Below are positions 46,614 through 55,532 of a DNA stretch of 58,805 nt, in pieces. The stretch is taken from positions 1 to 58,805 of the forward strand of contig CAJURF010000014.1 of NCBI GenBank assembly GCA_910588825.1. Reading direction: 5' to 3'. Source of the stretch: an uncultured Lachnospiraceae bacterium (GTDB lineage: Bacteria; Bacillota; Clostridia; Lachnospirales; Lachnospiraceae). The notes under the pieces were generated by a model that was not told the DNA's origin, ran no database searches, and saw only the letters and a list, made by a program, of their open reading frames with translations. The translations under genes and the position numbers were made by a program. Every line of letters starts with the position of its first letter. Position 1 is the first letter of the stretch.

Positions 46614-46796
46614 CTAGAGCGTGTTTGAAAATTGCTTTATGTCAACCGTGCGTCACAGTTTGTACCCAAGGGTATGATATGGGAGATTTGTTCCGCATGA
46701 GGGCGCTGTAGCGGGCTACAGCAACCGAATAAGGAGCAAATATCCCGCAAAGTGGGGCGTGCGGGTGGCGTGAATGAATTTTCAAACACGCTCTAG
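46614..46796. mobile_element. 183-bp MITE-like element with perfect 20-bp inverted ends
   Basis: ctagagcgtgtttgaaaatt at 46614-46633 is repeated as its exact complement at 46777-46796. Inside are nested palindromes: gggagatttgttcc against ggagcaaatatccc, enclosing gctgtagc/gctacagc. No gene fits inside. Related ends or interiors occur at 4806, 5681, 30835 and 56845. It could be a non-autonomous transposon or a structured-RNA repeat; no target-site duplication is obvious. Confidence 0.75.
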
Positions 46797-46871
46797 TACA
46801 CCATTTCGTAGATACTCGGCTACTAAGCACCTGCTATTTCCGCCATTGCCGCGTTGGCTTCAACCCATGGA

Positions 46872-46938
46872 AAATATCAAATAGTGATATTTATTATTAT
46901 ACAATATATGTCTCTATTTGTTAAGTTCCGATGCATAT
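46872..46938 (-). promoter_or_regulatory. Leftward promoter, shared motif copy 2, with palindromic operator candidate
   Basis: Read leftward: ATATGCATC box, TTAACA (46924-46919), 17 bases, TATAAT (46901-46896), then the palindrome aaatatca-aatag-tgatattt (46872-46892) at the expected start point. It is the same promoter as at 32193 but faces the 183-bp element, with no recognised gene downstream. The HTH gene lies divergently 100 bases away and may bind the palindrome. The surrounding gap 46487-47026 holds only these elements. Confidence 0.6.
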
Positions 46939-47026
46939 TTTTTTTGGATTGTTATAATGATATTTATCAGTGTATTTGAATGTAATGAAACGTACAAAGC
47001 ATACAGCAGCAAAGCGGGGTGAATAT

Positions 47027-47446
47027 ATGGAGAGAAACCGGCTTAGTTTAAAATTACTGGAACTGAGGCAGAAACACAATCTGACACAGAAGCAGCTCTG
47101 TGCGGATCTGAACCTCAGCCGTTCCAATTATTCATACTTTGAATGCGGAAAAAGAACCCCGGATATCAATACCCTTTTATTGATTGCCCAGTATTACAAA
47201 ATTTCTCTGGATGAACTGGTCATCGGCTCGCACCCGGCATCCCGCCATTCCGAAGGCACCTCCGCCAGCGAGCAGGGGCTTACTGTCCTACGCCATCTGC
47301 GCGCCAAGCATATCCCTGTTGAGAACATTATGGAATTATCAAAAACAGACTTTGATTTCCTGTCAGCTTATAAAAAGCTGTCCGCAGATAATAAAGCGGA
47401 ATTATCCTATTTAATGAACTATAAATTAAAGCGGCAGTCCGGATAG
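47027..47446 (+). CDS. XRE-family HTH transcriptional regulator
   Basis: 139 residues from the ATG at 47027 (GCGGGGTGA upstream). The Cro/C1-type helix-turn-helix occupies residues ~8-62: LLELRQKHNLTQKQLCADL, then LSRSNYSYFECGKRTPDI and LLIAQYYKISLDELV. A helical tail (ENIMELSKTDFDFLSAYKKL) follows, probably for oligomerisation. The frame is open 19 codons upstream from a GTG without a ribosome site. Divergent from the promoter at 46872-46938, a plausible target. Confidence 0.85.
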   Translation: MERNRLSLKLLELRQKHNLTQKQLCADLNLSRSNYSYFECGKRTPDINTLLLIAQYYKISLDELVIGSHPASRHSEGTSASEQGLTVLRHLRAKHIPVENIMELSKTDFDFLSAYKKLSADNKAELSYLMNYKLKRQSG

Positions 47447-47642
47447 CCTCCCTTCCTCCACCGGGGAACCGGCTGCTGCGCCTTGTCTTAGTTCTTCCAA
47501 TCATACCACACTCCTTTTCTTTCATCCGTCCCCACTTTCCGGAGATTCCGCCCCTGTATTTCCAAAAAGGCCGCGGCCGCCGTCCTGTCCATGGGTCTTT
47601 TTATATCCGACGACGCCTTTTTCAGCAGACAGGCAGAATATG

Positions 47643-47685
47643 CTGTAGAAACAGTAAAGGGGCTGTTTCCACAGTCCTTTTTCTC
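47643..47685 (+). terminator. Hairpin upstream of AAA gene 5
   Basis: ctgtagaaacag and ctgtttccacag form a stem with one mismatch, followed by tcctttttct. It may end the HTH transcript about 200 bases away. The rest of the 415-base gap 47447-47861 shows no gene. Confidence 0.5.
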
Positions 47686-47861
47686 ATGCCTTGAGATTCA
47701 CAATTCATTTCTTTGCATAATTTCGCACAACAAATTCCGCACAGTATACAAATTGCCATTTGCGGCCCATTTATTTTATGTTATACTGAAAGCATATCTT
47801 AAAAATCACTCACACCGCACCCCTGCCCCGCTGTACATCTCAATCACAAGGAGGTATCTTT

Positions 47862-49574
47862 TTGCCAAAATCGGTTGCCATAGGCTTTGAAGACATAAAA
47901 GAAATCATAGATAAAGACAGATATTATATTGATAAAACCCACATGATCCGGGACCTGATAGACAAAGGCGGCAAAGTCAATCTGTTTGTCCGTCCGCGGC
48001 GCTTTGGCAAGACTTTGAATCTCAGTATGATCCGCCGCTTTTTTGAACAGGAAATGGACTTGGACGGCAGCGTAATTTCCAACGGATATCTATTTGATAA
48101 TCTGGATATTGCTTCCTGCGGGAAAAAATATATGGCGCATCAGGGAAAATACCCGGTGATCAATTTATCCCTGAAATCATCCAAACAGCCTGATTACCAG
48201 ATGGCTTATGCCTGTCTGGCCGGCGAAATTGCCAAAGAATACAGACGGCATGCCTATATTCTCTCCTGTGAAAATCTGCTGCCTTCTGATAAAAAACGTT
48301 TTCTAACACTTATGGAGCAAAACGCAGCGGAGACAGATTATATAACTGCGCTGGATTTTCTATCCGCATGTCTTGGCATTTACCATAAACAAAAAGTCTT
48401 AATTTTGATTGACGAATATGATGTTCCATTGGAAAATGCCAGCTTGAAAGGCTTCTATGGAAAAATGACTGATTTCATCCGTCCTTTGTTTGAGTCAGCG
48501 TTAAAAACGAATCCCTATCTGGAATTCGCAGTCATTACAGGATGTCTTAGAATCAGCCGGGAAAGCATCTTTACCGGGTTAAATAATTTATCCGTATATT
48601 CCATTCTCAACAGCCAATACGCCGACAGCTTCGGTTTTACCCAGGATGAAGTAAAGCAGCTGCTGGCTTCCCATGGACGAGAATCAAAGTTTGCAGAAGT
48701 CAAGAAATGGTACAATGGCTACCGGTTTGGAAATCAGGAGATTTACAATCCATGGAGCATTCTCAATTATGCAGCCGCTGTTTCAGAGAATCCGGATTCC
48801 GCCCCATATCCATACTGGTCCAACACCTCCTCCAACAGCATTATCAAAGAACTGGTGGAAAGGGCTGATTTTAACGCAAAACAGGAGATCGAACATCTCA
48901 TTTCCGGCGGTATGATACAAAAACCGGTACATGAAGATATTACCTATGAAGATATCTACGAATCTCAGGATAACCTTTGGAACTTCCTTTATTTTACCGG
49001 ATATTTAAAAGCAGTGAGGGAAAGTTTTTCTGGAGACACCACATTTATGGACCTGATGATTCCCAATACAGAGGTGCTCACCATCTATAAACGGACAATC
49101 CTTGCATGGTTTGACAGAAAAATGAAGGAAACCGACAGAAGCTCCCTGATAAAATTCCTGGAAACCGGAGATACCACGGCATTCGAAACATATGTCTCAG
49201 ACCAGTTATTGAATACCATCAGCTTTTTCGACTATGCTGAAAACTATTATCATGGTTTCCTTGCCGGGCTTTTCAAGGGAGCGGGAAATTATCTGGTTAT
49301 GTCAAACCGGGAATGCGGTGAGGGAAGGCCGGACCTTATATTGAAGACGCCCTCTGTCCGGGGAATGGCTTTCATTTTGGAAATTAAAACTGCAGATGCC
49401 TTTCAAAAAATGGAGCAGACATGCCAAAAGGCACTGCAGCAGATAGAAGAAAGAAACTATGCGTCCGGGCTTTACGCCGAAGGATATGTCCATATAAAAA
49501 AATACGGCGTATGTTTCTACCGCAAAGAATGCATGATAAAAGCAGGAAATTGTTACGAAGCACCTAAAAATTGA
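47862..49574 (+). CDS. AAA-ATPase-like / PD-(D/E)XK nuclease-fold protein (copy 5)
   Basis: 570 residues starting with TTG, a choice fixed by AAGGAGGT six bases upstream. VAIGFEDIKEIIDKDRYYID and RPRRFGKT (44-51) open the ATPase part; VLILIDEYDVPLENASL is Walker B. The nuclease-fold core is GRPDLILKTPSVRGMAFILE followed by Ile-Lys, so it has Pro in the GRSDI position of copies 2-4. It is on the opposite strand from the other four copies and more than 20 kb from the nearest. The response-regulator gene starts 21 bases after its stop, perhaps by read-through. Confidence 0.8.
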   Translation: MPKSVAIGFEDIKEIIDKDRYYIDKTHMIRDLIDKGGKVNLFVRPRRFGKTLNLSMIRRFFEQEMDLDGSVISNGYLFDNLDIASCGKKYMAHQGKYPVINLSLKSSKQPDYQMAYACLAGEIAKEYRRHAYILSCENLLPSDKKRFLTLMEQNAAETDYITALDFLSACLGIYHKQKVLILIDEYDVPLENASLKGFYGKMTDFIRPLFESALKTNPYLEFAVITGCLRISRESIFTGLNNLSVYSILNSQYADSFGFTQDEVKQLLASHGRESKFAEVKKWYNGYRFGNQEIYNPWSILNYAAAVSENPDSAPYPYWSNTSSNSIIKELVERADFNAKQEIEHLISGGMIQKPVHEDITYEDIYESQDNLWNFLYFTGYLKAVRESFSGDTTFMDLMIPNTEVLTIYKRTILAWFDRKMKETDRSSLIKFLETGDTTAFETYVSDQLLNTISFFDYAENYYHGFLAGLFKGAGNYLVMSNRECGEGRPDLILKTPSVRGMAFILEIKTADAFQKMEQTCQKALQQIEERNYASGLYAEGYVHIKKYGVCFYRKECMIKAGNCYEAPKN

Positions 49575-49595
49575 AAGGAAAATGAACCCTGAAAA

Positions 49596-50282
49596 ATGAA
49601 CCACATATTCATAGTAGAAGATGACAAAGAAATCGCCCGGAACCTGAAACTGCTACTGCAGGCAGAAGGCTTCACCGCGGCCACTGCCCCCACAAAGGCG
49701 GCTGCAGCCCAAATGATAGAACAAGACACCTTTGACCTGGCGCTGGTGGACATTTCCCTCCCTGACGGAAACGGTTATACAGTCTGCACACAGATTAAGC
49801 AGGTTCAGGACATCCCGGTGATTTTCCTCACAGCTTCCGACGACGAGGCCAGCGTGGTCACCGGACTGAACATGGGCGGAGACGACTACATCACCAAACC
49901 TTTCCGTCCCAGGGAATTAATCGCCAGAATCCGGGCCGCCTGGAGAAAATCCGGCAGAACCTCCCCTGTTTTCAAAATCGGCGGACTATCTGTGAACACC
50001 AAAAGCGGCATAGTGTCAAAAGATGGGAAAGAACTGTTCCTCTCTGCCCTGGAATACCGCCTGCTGCTCATCTTCATCAACAACCCAAAAAACATCATTA
50101 CCAGGGAACAGCTGCTGAGAGAATTGTGGGATGCAGCAGGGGAATTCGTCAACGACAACACACTCACCGTGTACATCCGGCGTCTGCGGGAAAAAATCGA
50201 GGACAATCCCTCCAAGCCCCATATCATCCTCACTGTCCGGGGAACCGGATACCGTCTGGGAGGCAGCCATGTTCCGCAATAG
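49596..50282 (+). CDS. OmpR-family response regulator
   Basis: 228 residues. Receiver domain with the acidic pair near the N-terminus (VEDD, 8-10), phospho-acceptor Asp52 in LVDISLPDGNG, Thr79 and Lys101 in TKPF; then an OmpR/PhoB winged helix (ALEYRLLLIFINNPKNIITR, LTVYIRRLREKIE, GTGYRLG). It overlaps the kinase start by 14 bases, so the pair is coupled. With the following ABC transporter this resembles the Bce-type peptide-sensing modules of Firmicutes. The ribosome site is weak (AAAGGAA about 15 bases before the ATG). Confidence 0.92.
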   Translation: MNHIFIVEDDKEIARNLKLLLQAEGFTAATAPTKAAAAQMIEQDTFDLALVDISLPDGNGYTVCTQIKQVQDIPVIFLTASDDEASVVTGLNMGGDDYITKPFRPRELIARIRAAWRKSGRTSPVFKIGGLSVNTKSGIVSKDGKELFLSALEYRLLLIFINNPKNIITREQLLRELWDAAGEFVNDNTLTVYIRRLREKIEDNPSKPHIILTVRGTGYRLGGSHVPQ

Positions 50283-51276
50283 AGAAATTCAGCACTTCAC
50301 CATCCTCTTTCTGGCCATTAATGGGGCGGCGGCTCTCATGGGACTGGCCATCTCCCCGGCGGCGGCAGTCCTGGTGCTTATCTTAGCAGCAGCCTGTGGC
50401 ATCTGCTTCTTTTGCTTTACCAGAACAAGATACCGCCGCATCGAGGAAATGTCCGATCAAATCGACCAGATTCTCCACCACGGCGGCCATCTGTCTATCC
50501 AGGCCCACCAGGAGGGCGAGCTTTCCATCCTGCAGACCGAAATCGGCAAAATGACCCTGCGTATCCGTGAGCAGAATGATAACCTGAAAAAGGAAAAAGA
50601 ACATCTTGCCCATTCCCTGGCCGATATCGCCCACCAGCTGCGCACCCCTCTCACATCCGTCCACTTAATCCTGTCACTGTTGGAAAACAGCCCCAGCGGG
50701 CAGGAACATCAAAATCTCCTCCGGGAAATGGAAGACCTGCTTGTGCGGATGGACTGGCTGCTCACCTCACTTCTGAAATTGTCACGGCTGGACGCAGGCA
50801 TCATAGTCTTTCAGCGTCAGACCATTGATGTGAGCCGTCTGCTAAACGATTCCCTGCGCCCCCTGTTGATTTCCATGGACCTGCACAACATCCGCCTGGA
50901 CACAGACATCCCAGAGGGAGCCTCACTGGAAGGGGATTTTGACTGGCTTTCAGAAGCTCTGCAGAATATTTTGAAAAACTGCATGGAAAGCGCAGGAGAC
51001 AACGGAACCATTACAGTCGTCTGCCAGGATACTCCCATTTTCACCGAAATCAGAATCCATGACAGCGGGAAAGGCTTTTCCAAAGAAGACCTTCCCCGGC
51101 TGTTTGACCGGTTCTACAGGGGAAAGAGCACACAGACTGCCGGGTACGGAATCGGCCTGTCTCTGTGTAAAACCATCGTAACCAGACACGGCGGAACGGT
51201 TACCGCCAAAAACCACCCCCAGGGCGGCGCAGTGTTTTGCCTGCGTTTTCCCAAAACTTTCCTGGAACATGCTTGA
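50269..51276 (+). CDS. Sensor histidine kinase
   Basis: 335 residues from the ATG at 50269 (GGGAGG, spacing five). Two adjacent N-terminal membrane helices (~11-30, 31-50) with almost no extracellular loop, as in intramembrane-sensing (BceS-like) kinases, which rely on the transporter for sensing. A HAMP-like coil (55-110) follows, the DHp motif DIAHQLRTPLTS with His122, N box NILKNCMESA, and G boxes HDSGKGFSKED and GYGIGLSL. It should phosphorylate the preceding regulator. Confidence 0.9.
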   Translation: MFRNREIQHFTILFLAINGAAALMGLAISPAAAVLVLILAAACGICFFCFTRTRYRRIEEMSDQIDQILHHGGHLSIQAHQEGELSILQTEIGKMTLRIREQNDNLKKEKEHLAHSLADIAHQLRTPLTSVHLILSLLENSPSGQEHQNLLREMEDLLVRMDWLLTSLLKLSRLDAGIIVFQRQTIDVSRLLNDSLRPLLISMDLHNIRLDTDIPEGASLEGDFDWLSEALQNILKNCMESAGDNGTITVVCQDTPIFTEIRIHDSGKGFSKEDLPRLFDRFYRGKSTQTAGYGIGLSLCKTIVTRHGGTVTAKNHPQGGAVFCLRFPKTFLEHA

Positions 51277-51323
51277 AAAATCAGTTCCTTACAGATCTCT
51301 CACATAAAAGTCACCGGGATGTA

Positions 51324-51362
51324 AGCCAAAAGTTTTACAATTGGCTCATAACGAAATGTTAA
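51324..51362 (+). promoter_or_regulatory. Candidate regulated promoter of the ABC transporter
   Basis: agccaa (51324-51329) and ttggct (51341-51346) form an 11-base-spaced inverted repeat overlapping TTTACA-N17-TGTTAA (51334-51362). This could be the response-regulator site. The predicted start point is very near the ribosome site, so the call is tentative. Confidence 0.4.
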
Positions 51363-51383
51363 TCAATTAGGGAGGTTCGTACC

Positions 51384-52127
51384 ATGGAATTTTTAACAGT
51401 CCACAATCTATGCAAAATCTACGGAACAGGTGAAAATCAGGTCACTGCCCTTGACCATGTCTCTCTTACCATCGAAAAGGGAGAGTTCACAGCCTTAATC
51501 GGCGCTTCCGGCTCTGGAAAGTCCACCCTGCTCCACGCCATCGCGGGGGTGGATGTGCCCACCAGCGGCAAAATCTTTCTGGACGGGCAGGATATTTACG
51601 CGGGAAACAATGAACAGCTGGCGATTTTCAGAAGACGCCAGGTAGGTCTCATTTATCAGTTCAATAATCTGATTCCCACACTGAACGTGGTGGAAAATAT
51701 CACACTGCCCATCCTCATGGACAAAAGGAAAGTAGATAAGGAGCGGCTTATGGAACTGCTGGAGCTTCTGGGGCTGAAAGACAGGAGGAAACACCTGCCA
51801 AACCAGCTGTCCGGAGGCCAGCAGCAGCGGGCGGCCATAGGCCGGGCCCTGATGAACGCACCGGCGGTGATGCTTGCCGATGAGCCCACCGGAGCACTGG
51901 ACAGCCGCAACGGCCAGGAAATTATCCGGCTGTTAAAAGAAAGCAATAAAAAATACGGCCAGACGCTGATTCTTGTCACCCATGATGAGAATATCGCACT
52001 CCAGGCCCAGCGCATCATCACCATTGCTGACGGCCGGGTGGTAAAAGACGACAAAATGCTCCCCGGACCGCTGCCGATCCAAAAAACCGGCATCATCCCC
52101 ACGGAAAGGCAGGTGGTCCAGCCATGA
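51384..52127 (+). CDS. ABC transporter ATP-binding protein (MacB/LolD/BceA-like)
   Basis: 247 residues. Walker A GASGSGKST (~37-45), Q-loop IYQFNNLIPTLNV, signature LSGGQQQR, Walker B VMLADEPTGALDSR, and the H-loop LVTHD. The class is that of antimicrobial-peptide detoxification and lipoprotein-release exporters. The ATG follows GGGAGG. The stop overlaps the permease start by four bases (ATGA), so both are made together. Downstream of the two-component genes, which probably control it. Confidence 0.93.
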   Translation: MEFLTVHNLCKIYGTGENQVTALDHVSLTIEKGEFTALIGASGSGKSTLLHAIAGVDVPTSGKIFLDGQDIYAGNNEQLAIFRRRQVGLIYQFNNLIPTLNVVENITLPILMDKRKVDKERLMELLELLGLKDRRKHLPNQLSGGQQQRAAIGRALMNAPAVMLADEPTGALDSRNGQEIIRLLKESNKKYGQTLILVTHDENIALQAQRIITIADGRVVKDDKMLPGPLPIQKTGIIPTERQVVQP

Positions 52128-54670
52128 ATATCTTTCACAAAACTGCCCTGAAGGGACTGACAAAAAGCAGAGCCCGCACCCTGGCCACCATTATCGGAGC
52201 CGCATTGTCCACCGCCATGTTCACGGCAGTGGCAGCCTTTGGCACCTCGCTGATTCAGTATATGGTAAACGCGGAGATTGCCAAAGGCGGCAGCTGGCAT
52301 GTGCAGTTCTCCGGCGTTTCTTTTTCCCAAATACAGGAACTGAGTGCCCAAAAAGAAATCACAGAGACCGCAGCCTATGAAAATATAGGCTATGCCCGGC
52401 TGGATGGAGCAGCGAAGCAAAGTGCTGATAAACCTTACCTGTTCCTGGCCGGTTTCCACAAGGACACTTTTGGCAGTCTGCCTGTCACCTTAAGCTCTGG
52501 CAGACTGCCCGAAAATACGGAAGAAATCATTATCCCGGATCACATTGGAATCAAGGCCGGTGTGAGAATCCCTGTGGGCAGCGCCCTCACACTCACCCTG
52601 GGGAACCGCAGATACCAGGACAACACCCTGACACAGTGCAGCCCCTATACCCAAGGGGAAGAACTCACCGCCTCAGCCACTAGAACTTACACAGTAGTGG
52701 GCACTTACCAGAGGCCCGGCTTTGAACCCCATTCTTCCCCGGGATATACAGTAATCACCATGGCGGATACCCAGAATCCTGCTGACAGCTTCAGCCTGTT
52801 CCTCACCCTGAAAAACCCCCGCCAGGTACACGAATACGCCGAGAGAAACAGCGGGGAAAGCGCCTATGGCATCAATGAAAACCTTCTGCGCTTTCTTGGT
52901 GTGTCCGACAACAAAGTGTTTAACACACTTTTATACACCATAGGCGGCGTGCTGGCAGCCATTATCATGACAGGGTCTGTTTTCCTGATCTACAACTCCT
53001 TCCAGATTTCCCTGACGGAGCGCACCCATCAGCTGGGTATCCTCATGTCCGTGGGAGCCACCGCCAGACAGCTGCGAAATTCCGTATTATTTGAGGGAAT
53101 CTGTATCGGCATCATAGGCATCCCCCTGGGGATTTTAGCAGGAATCGGCTGTATCCAGCTGATACTGCCTGTAATATCTGCCCAGTTCGCAGGCATCTTA
53201 AACAGCCAGGTGCCGCTGACACTGGCATTATCCCTGCCATCCCTGGCCGCCTCCGCCCTGATCAGTCTGGCCTCCATCTTGATTTCCGCATACATTCCGG
53301 CAAAAAAGGCGGTATCCACCCCCGTGATGGAGTGCATCCGCCAGACCAACGAGATCAGGACCCCGGCCAGGACACTGCCCATGGGAAAATATGTCTGGAG
53401 GCTGTACGGCCTGGAGGGAGTCCTGGCCCTGAAAAACTTCAGACGGAACAAAAAACGCTTCCGAAGCGTGGTACTCTCCCTCACATTAAGCGTCATACTC
53501 ATAGTAACAGGCAGTGCCTTCGGCATTGTATTAAAAGAGTTCGGGAAAAAATATACCGGAGAAACGGCAGACGGAGACCTGTCATTTGCCACTCAGGATA
53601 TGACTGAAGATCAGTTTCTAAAACTTTATGACAAAATAAGATCAACAGAAGGTGTTTACAAAAGCACCTGGCAGACAGACCTTATCTATTCTGCCTCAAC
53701 AGACCAGCTGCCCGGCGGTTTCCTAAAGGAATACCGGAAAGCTATGAAAGATGACACCACCGGCCAGACACAGACGCTGAGACTTTATACCCAGTTCATT
53801 GAAGATGAAATCTATGACGCATTTATGAAAAGCCAGAAAGCTGCCAAAGGCGGCCCTGCCCCCCAGGAAGCGGACGTTTCCATCTGCGTGATGAATTCCA
53901 GGGAACATACCACATATTTCGCAGGCAGTTTCATGGAACTTACCCTCGCCTCCCAAAAAGGGACACAGGCAAAAACAGTGACAGCCGTCTTCGCGGACAG
54001 TTATCCTGTGGATACCACATTCACATTGGAAGACGACCCAGCTTACATGTTTGTCATGACAGCGCCTCTGTCCAGCAAGGCTCAGTTTGATGCTGTAAAA
54101 CCAGAGGGCCCGGTATCAATGGGCGGGCTGTTCTGGTCCAAAACACCTGCCCAGACACTGACAAAAATACAAAACAGGCTCATAGACGAAAAGATAACAG
54201 CGGACTACACCCTGATGAATCTCTCCTATTTCTTTGACCTGTGGCGCAATACTGATTTTATCATCAGTATCTTCACCTTTGTATTTGCCGCCATGCTCAC
54301 ACTGATTGCTGTTGCCAATGTGTTCAATACCATGTCCACCAATATCCGGCTGCGGCGGCGGGAACTGGCTATGCTGTTCTCTGTGGGAATGTCAGACCGG
54401 GACTTTCGCAAAATGATGAACTTTGAATGCTTCTTCTACGGTATGCGGACCCTGCTGTATGGAATCCCCATTTCCACCGCGCTTTCCTGGGGCATCCATA
54501 AAATATTTACTTCTATAGAAGAAGTCCAACTGCCCTTTGTACTTCCCTGGGGAGCCATGCTCCTGAGCATACTGGGCGTATTCGCCATTGTGTTCCTGAC
54601 CATGCTGTATGCCACAGGGAAAATCCGCAAAGAAAATATCATTGACGTGTTGAGAGACGAGATGGCTTAG
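52124..54670 (+). CDS. FtsX-type ABC permease, two FtsX modules
   Basis: 848 residues with eight predicted membrane helices in two groups of four. Helix 1 (~17-45) and helices 2-4 (~265-410) form the first FtsX module, with a ~210-residue external domain between. Helix 5 (~445-470) and helices 6-8 (~710-840) form the second, with another external domain. This layout differs from classical BceB (ten helices, one large loop between 7 and 8), so it is a duplicated MacB-like permease. Likely exports or removes a membrane-active compound such as an antimicrobial peptide. It converges with the methyltransferase gene, their stops overlapping. Confidence 0.88.
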   Translation: MNIFHKTALKGLTKSRARTLATIIGAALSTAMFTAVAAFGTSLIQYMVNAEIAKGGSWHVQFSGVSFSQIQELSAQKEITETAAYENIGYARLDGAAKQSADKPYLFLAGFHKDTFGSLPVTLSSGRLPENTEEIIIPDHIGIKAGVRIPVGSALTLTLGNRRYQDNTLTQCSPYTQGEELTASATRTYTVVGTYQRPGFEPHSSPGYTVITMADTQNPADSFSLFLTLKNPRQVHEYAERNSGESAYGINENLLRFLGVSDNKVFNTLLYTIGGVLAAIIMTGSVFLIYNSFQISLTERTHQLGILMSVGATARQLRNSVLFEGICIGIIGIPLGILAGIGCIQLILPVISAQFAGILNSQVPLTLALSLPSLAASALISLASILISAYIPAKKAVSTPVMECIRQTNEIRTPARTLPMGKYVWRLYGLEGVLALKNFRRNKKRFRSVVLSLTLSVILIVTGSAFGIVLKEFGKKYTGETADGDLSFATQDMTEDQFLKLYDKIRSTEGVYKSTWQTDLIYSASTDQLPGGFLKEYRKAMKDDTTGQTQTLRLYTQFIEDEIYDAFMKSQKAAKGGPAPQEADVSICVMNSREHTTYFAGSFMELTLASQKGTQAKTVTAVFADSYPVDTTFTLEDDPAYMFVMTAPLSSKAQFDAVKPEGPVSMGGLFWSKTPAQTLTKIQNRLIDEKITADYTLMNLSYFFDLWRNTDFIISIFTFVFAAMLTLIAVANVFNTMSTNIRLRRRELAMLFSVGMSDRDFRKMMNFECFFYGMRTLLYGIPISTALSWGIHKIFTSIEEVQLPFVLPWGAMLLSILGVFAIVFLTMLYATGKIRKENIIDVLRDEMA

Positions 54671-55518
54671 AAAGCCCCCGGCTTATTCCCAAGCGCCCAG
54701 AAAGCAACCGCGCTGGCAGCGGCCACATTCAGTGAATCCACGCCATGGGCCATAGGAATGCATACCGTATAATCACAGTCCGCGATAACAGCAGAGGACA
54801 GCCCGTCTCCCTCCGCCCCCAGCACCACGGCCAGTCTTTCCTCCGCCGCCAGAGCCGGATGGTCAACACTGATGGAATTCTCCTTCAAGGCCATAGCCGC
54901 GGTTTTAAAACCCAGTTTTTTCAATAACTCCATTCCCTTTCGGGAATGCCCGTCAGATTCCCTGTCCAGGAAAGTCCACGGAATCTGAAAAACAGTTCCC
55001 ATACTCACCCGCACAGCCCTCCGGTAAAGGGGGTTGCTGCAGGCCGTGGTCAGCAATACCCCATCCATATTCAGCGCCGCAGCAGAGCGAAAAACCGCCC
55101 CCACATTGGTGGGATTCACCACATCCTCCAGCACTGCAATCCGGCGGGCACCGGCACAGACTTCCTCCACCTTCGGCAGGGGCCGGCGGCGCATGGCACA
55201 CAGCGCCCCTCTGGTCAGGGAAAAGCCTGTCAGTCTGGTTAATACATCAAACTTTGCAGTATAAACAGGAACCCCCTCACACCTGCTGAGAATCCCCCTT
55301 GCCTCCCCTGTAATATGCTTTTTCTCCAGCAGAAAAGAGACCGGGACATACCCTGCGTCCAAAGCCCGCTCAATCACCTTGGGACTCTCCGCTATAAAAA
55401 GCCCCTTCCCTGGTTCATGGTGATTGTACAGCTGTCTCTCTGTAAGGCGGGCATATACATCCAGCTCAGGAGCTTCAAAATCACTGATCTCAATAATATT
55501 TGGCTTAAAAACCGGCAT
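54667..55518 (-). CDS. TrmH/SpoU-family RNA 2'-O-methyltransferase
   Basis: 283 residues: an N-terminal substrate-binding part (FIAESPKVIERALDAG) and a C-terminal SPOUT trefoil-knot domain with EDVVNPTNVGAVFRSAAAL (motif 1), VVLGAEGDGLS (motif 2) and CIPMAHGVDSLNVAAASAVA (motif 3), the SAM-binding knot. It methylates ribose in rRNA or tRNA; the exact target cannot be told from sequence. It overlaps the permease gene by four bases tail to tail, and lies 14 bases downstream of the MFS gene on the same strand. Confidence 0.92.
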   Translation of the reverse strand: MPVFKPNIIEISDFEAPELDVYARLTERQLYNHHEPGKGLFIAESPKVIERALDAGYVPVSFLLEKKHITGEARGILSRCEGVPVYTAKFDVLTRLTGFSLTRGALCAMRRRPLPKVEEVCAGARRIAVLEDVVNPTNVGAVFRSAAALNMDGVLLTTACSNPLYRRAVRVSMGTVFQIPWTFLDRESDGHSRKGMELLKKLGFKTAAMALKENSISVDHPALAAEERLAVVLGAEGDGLSSAVIADCDYTVCIPMAHGVDSLNVAAASAVAFWALGNKPGAF

Positions 55519-55532
55519 GCTGACTCCTCCCC

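Noticed and set aside
46614..46830. Short open frame on the minus strand across the 183-bp element
   Set aside because: It has no ribosome site, and its length follows from the palindromic sequence; no protein character.
51384..54670. Classical BceAB bacitracin transporter
   Set aside because: The permease shows two four-helix FtsX modules and two external domains, not the BceB layout, so no gene symbol was given.
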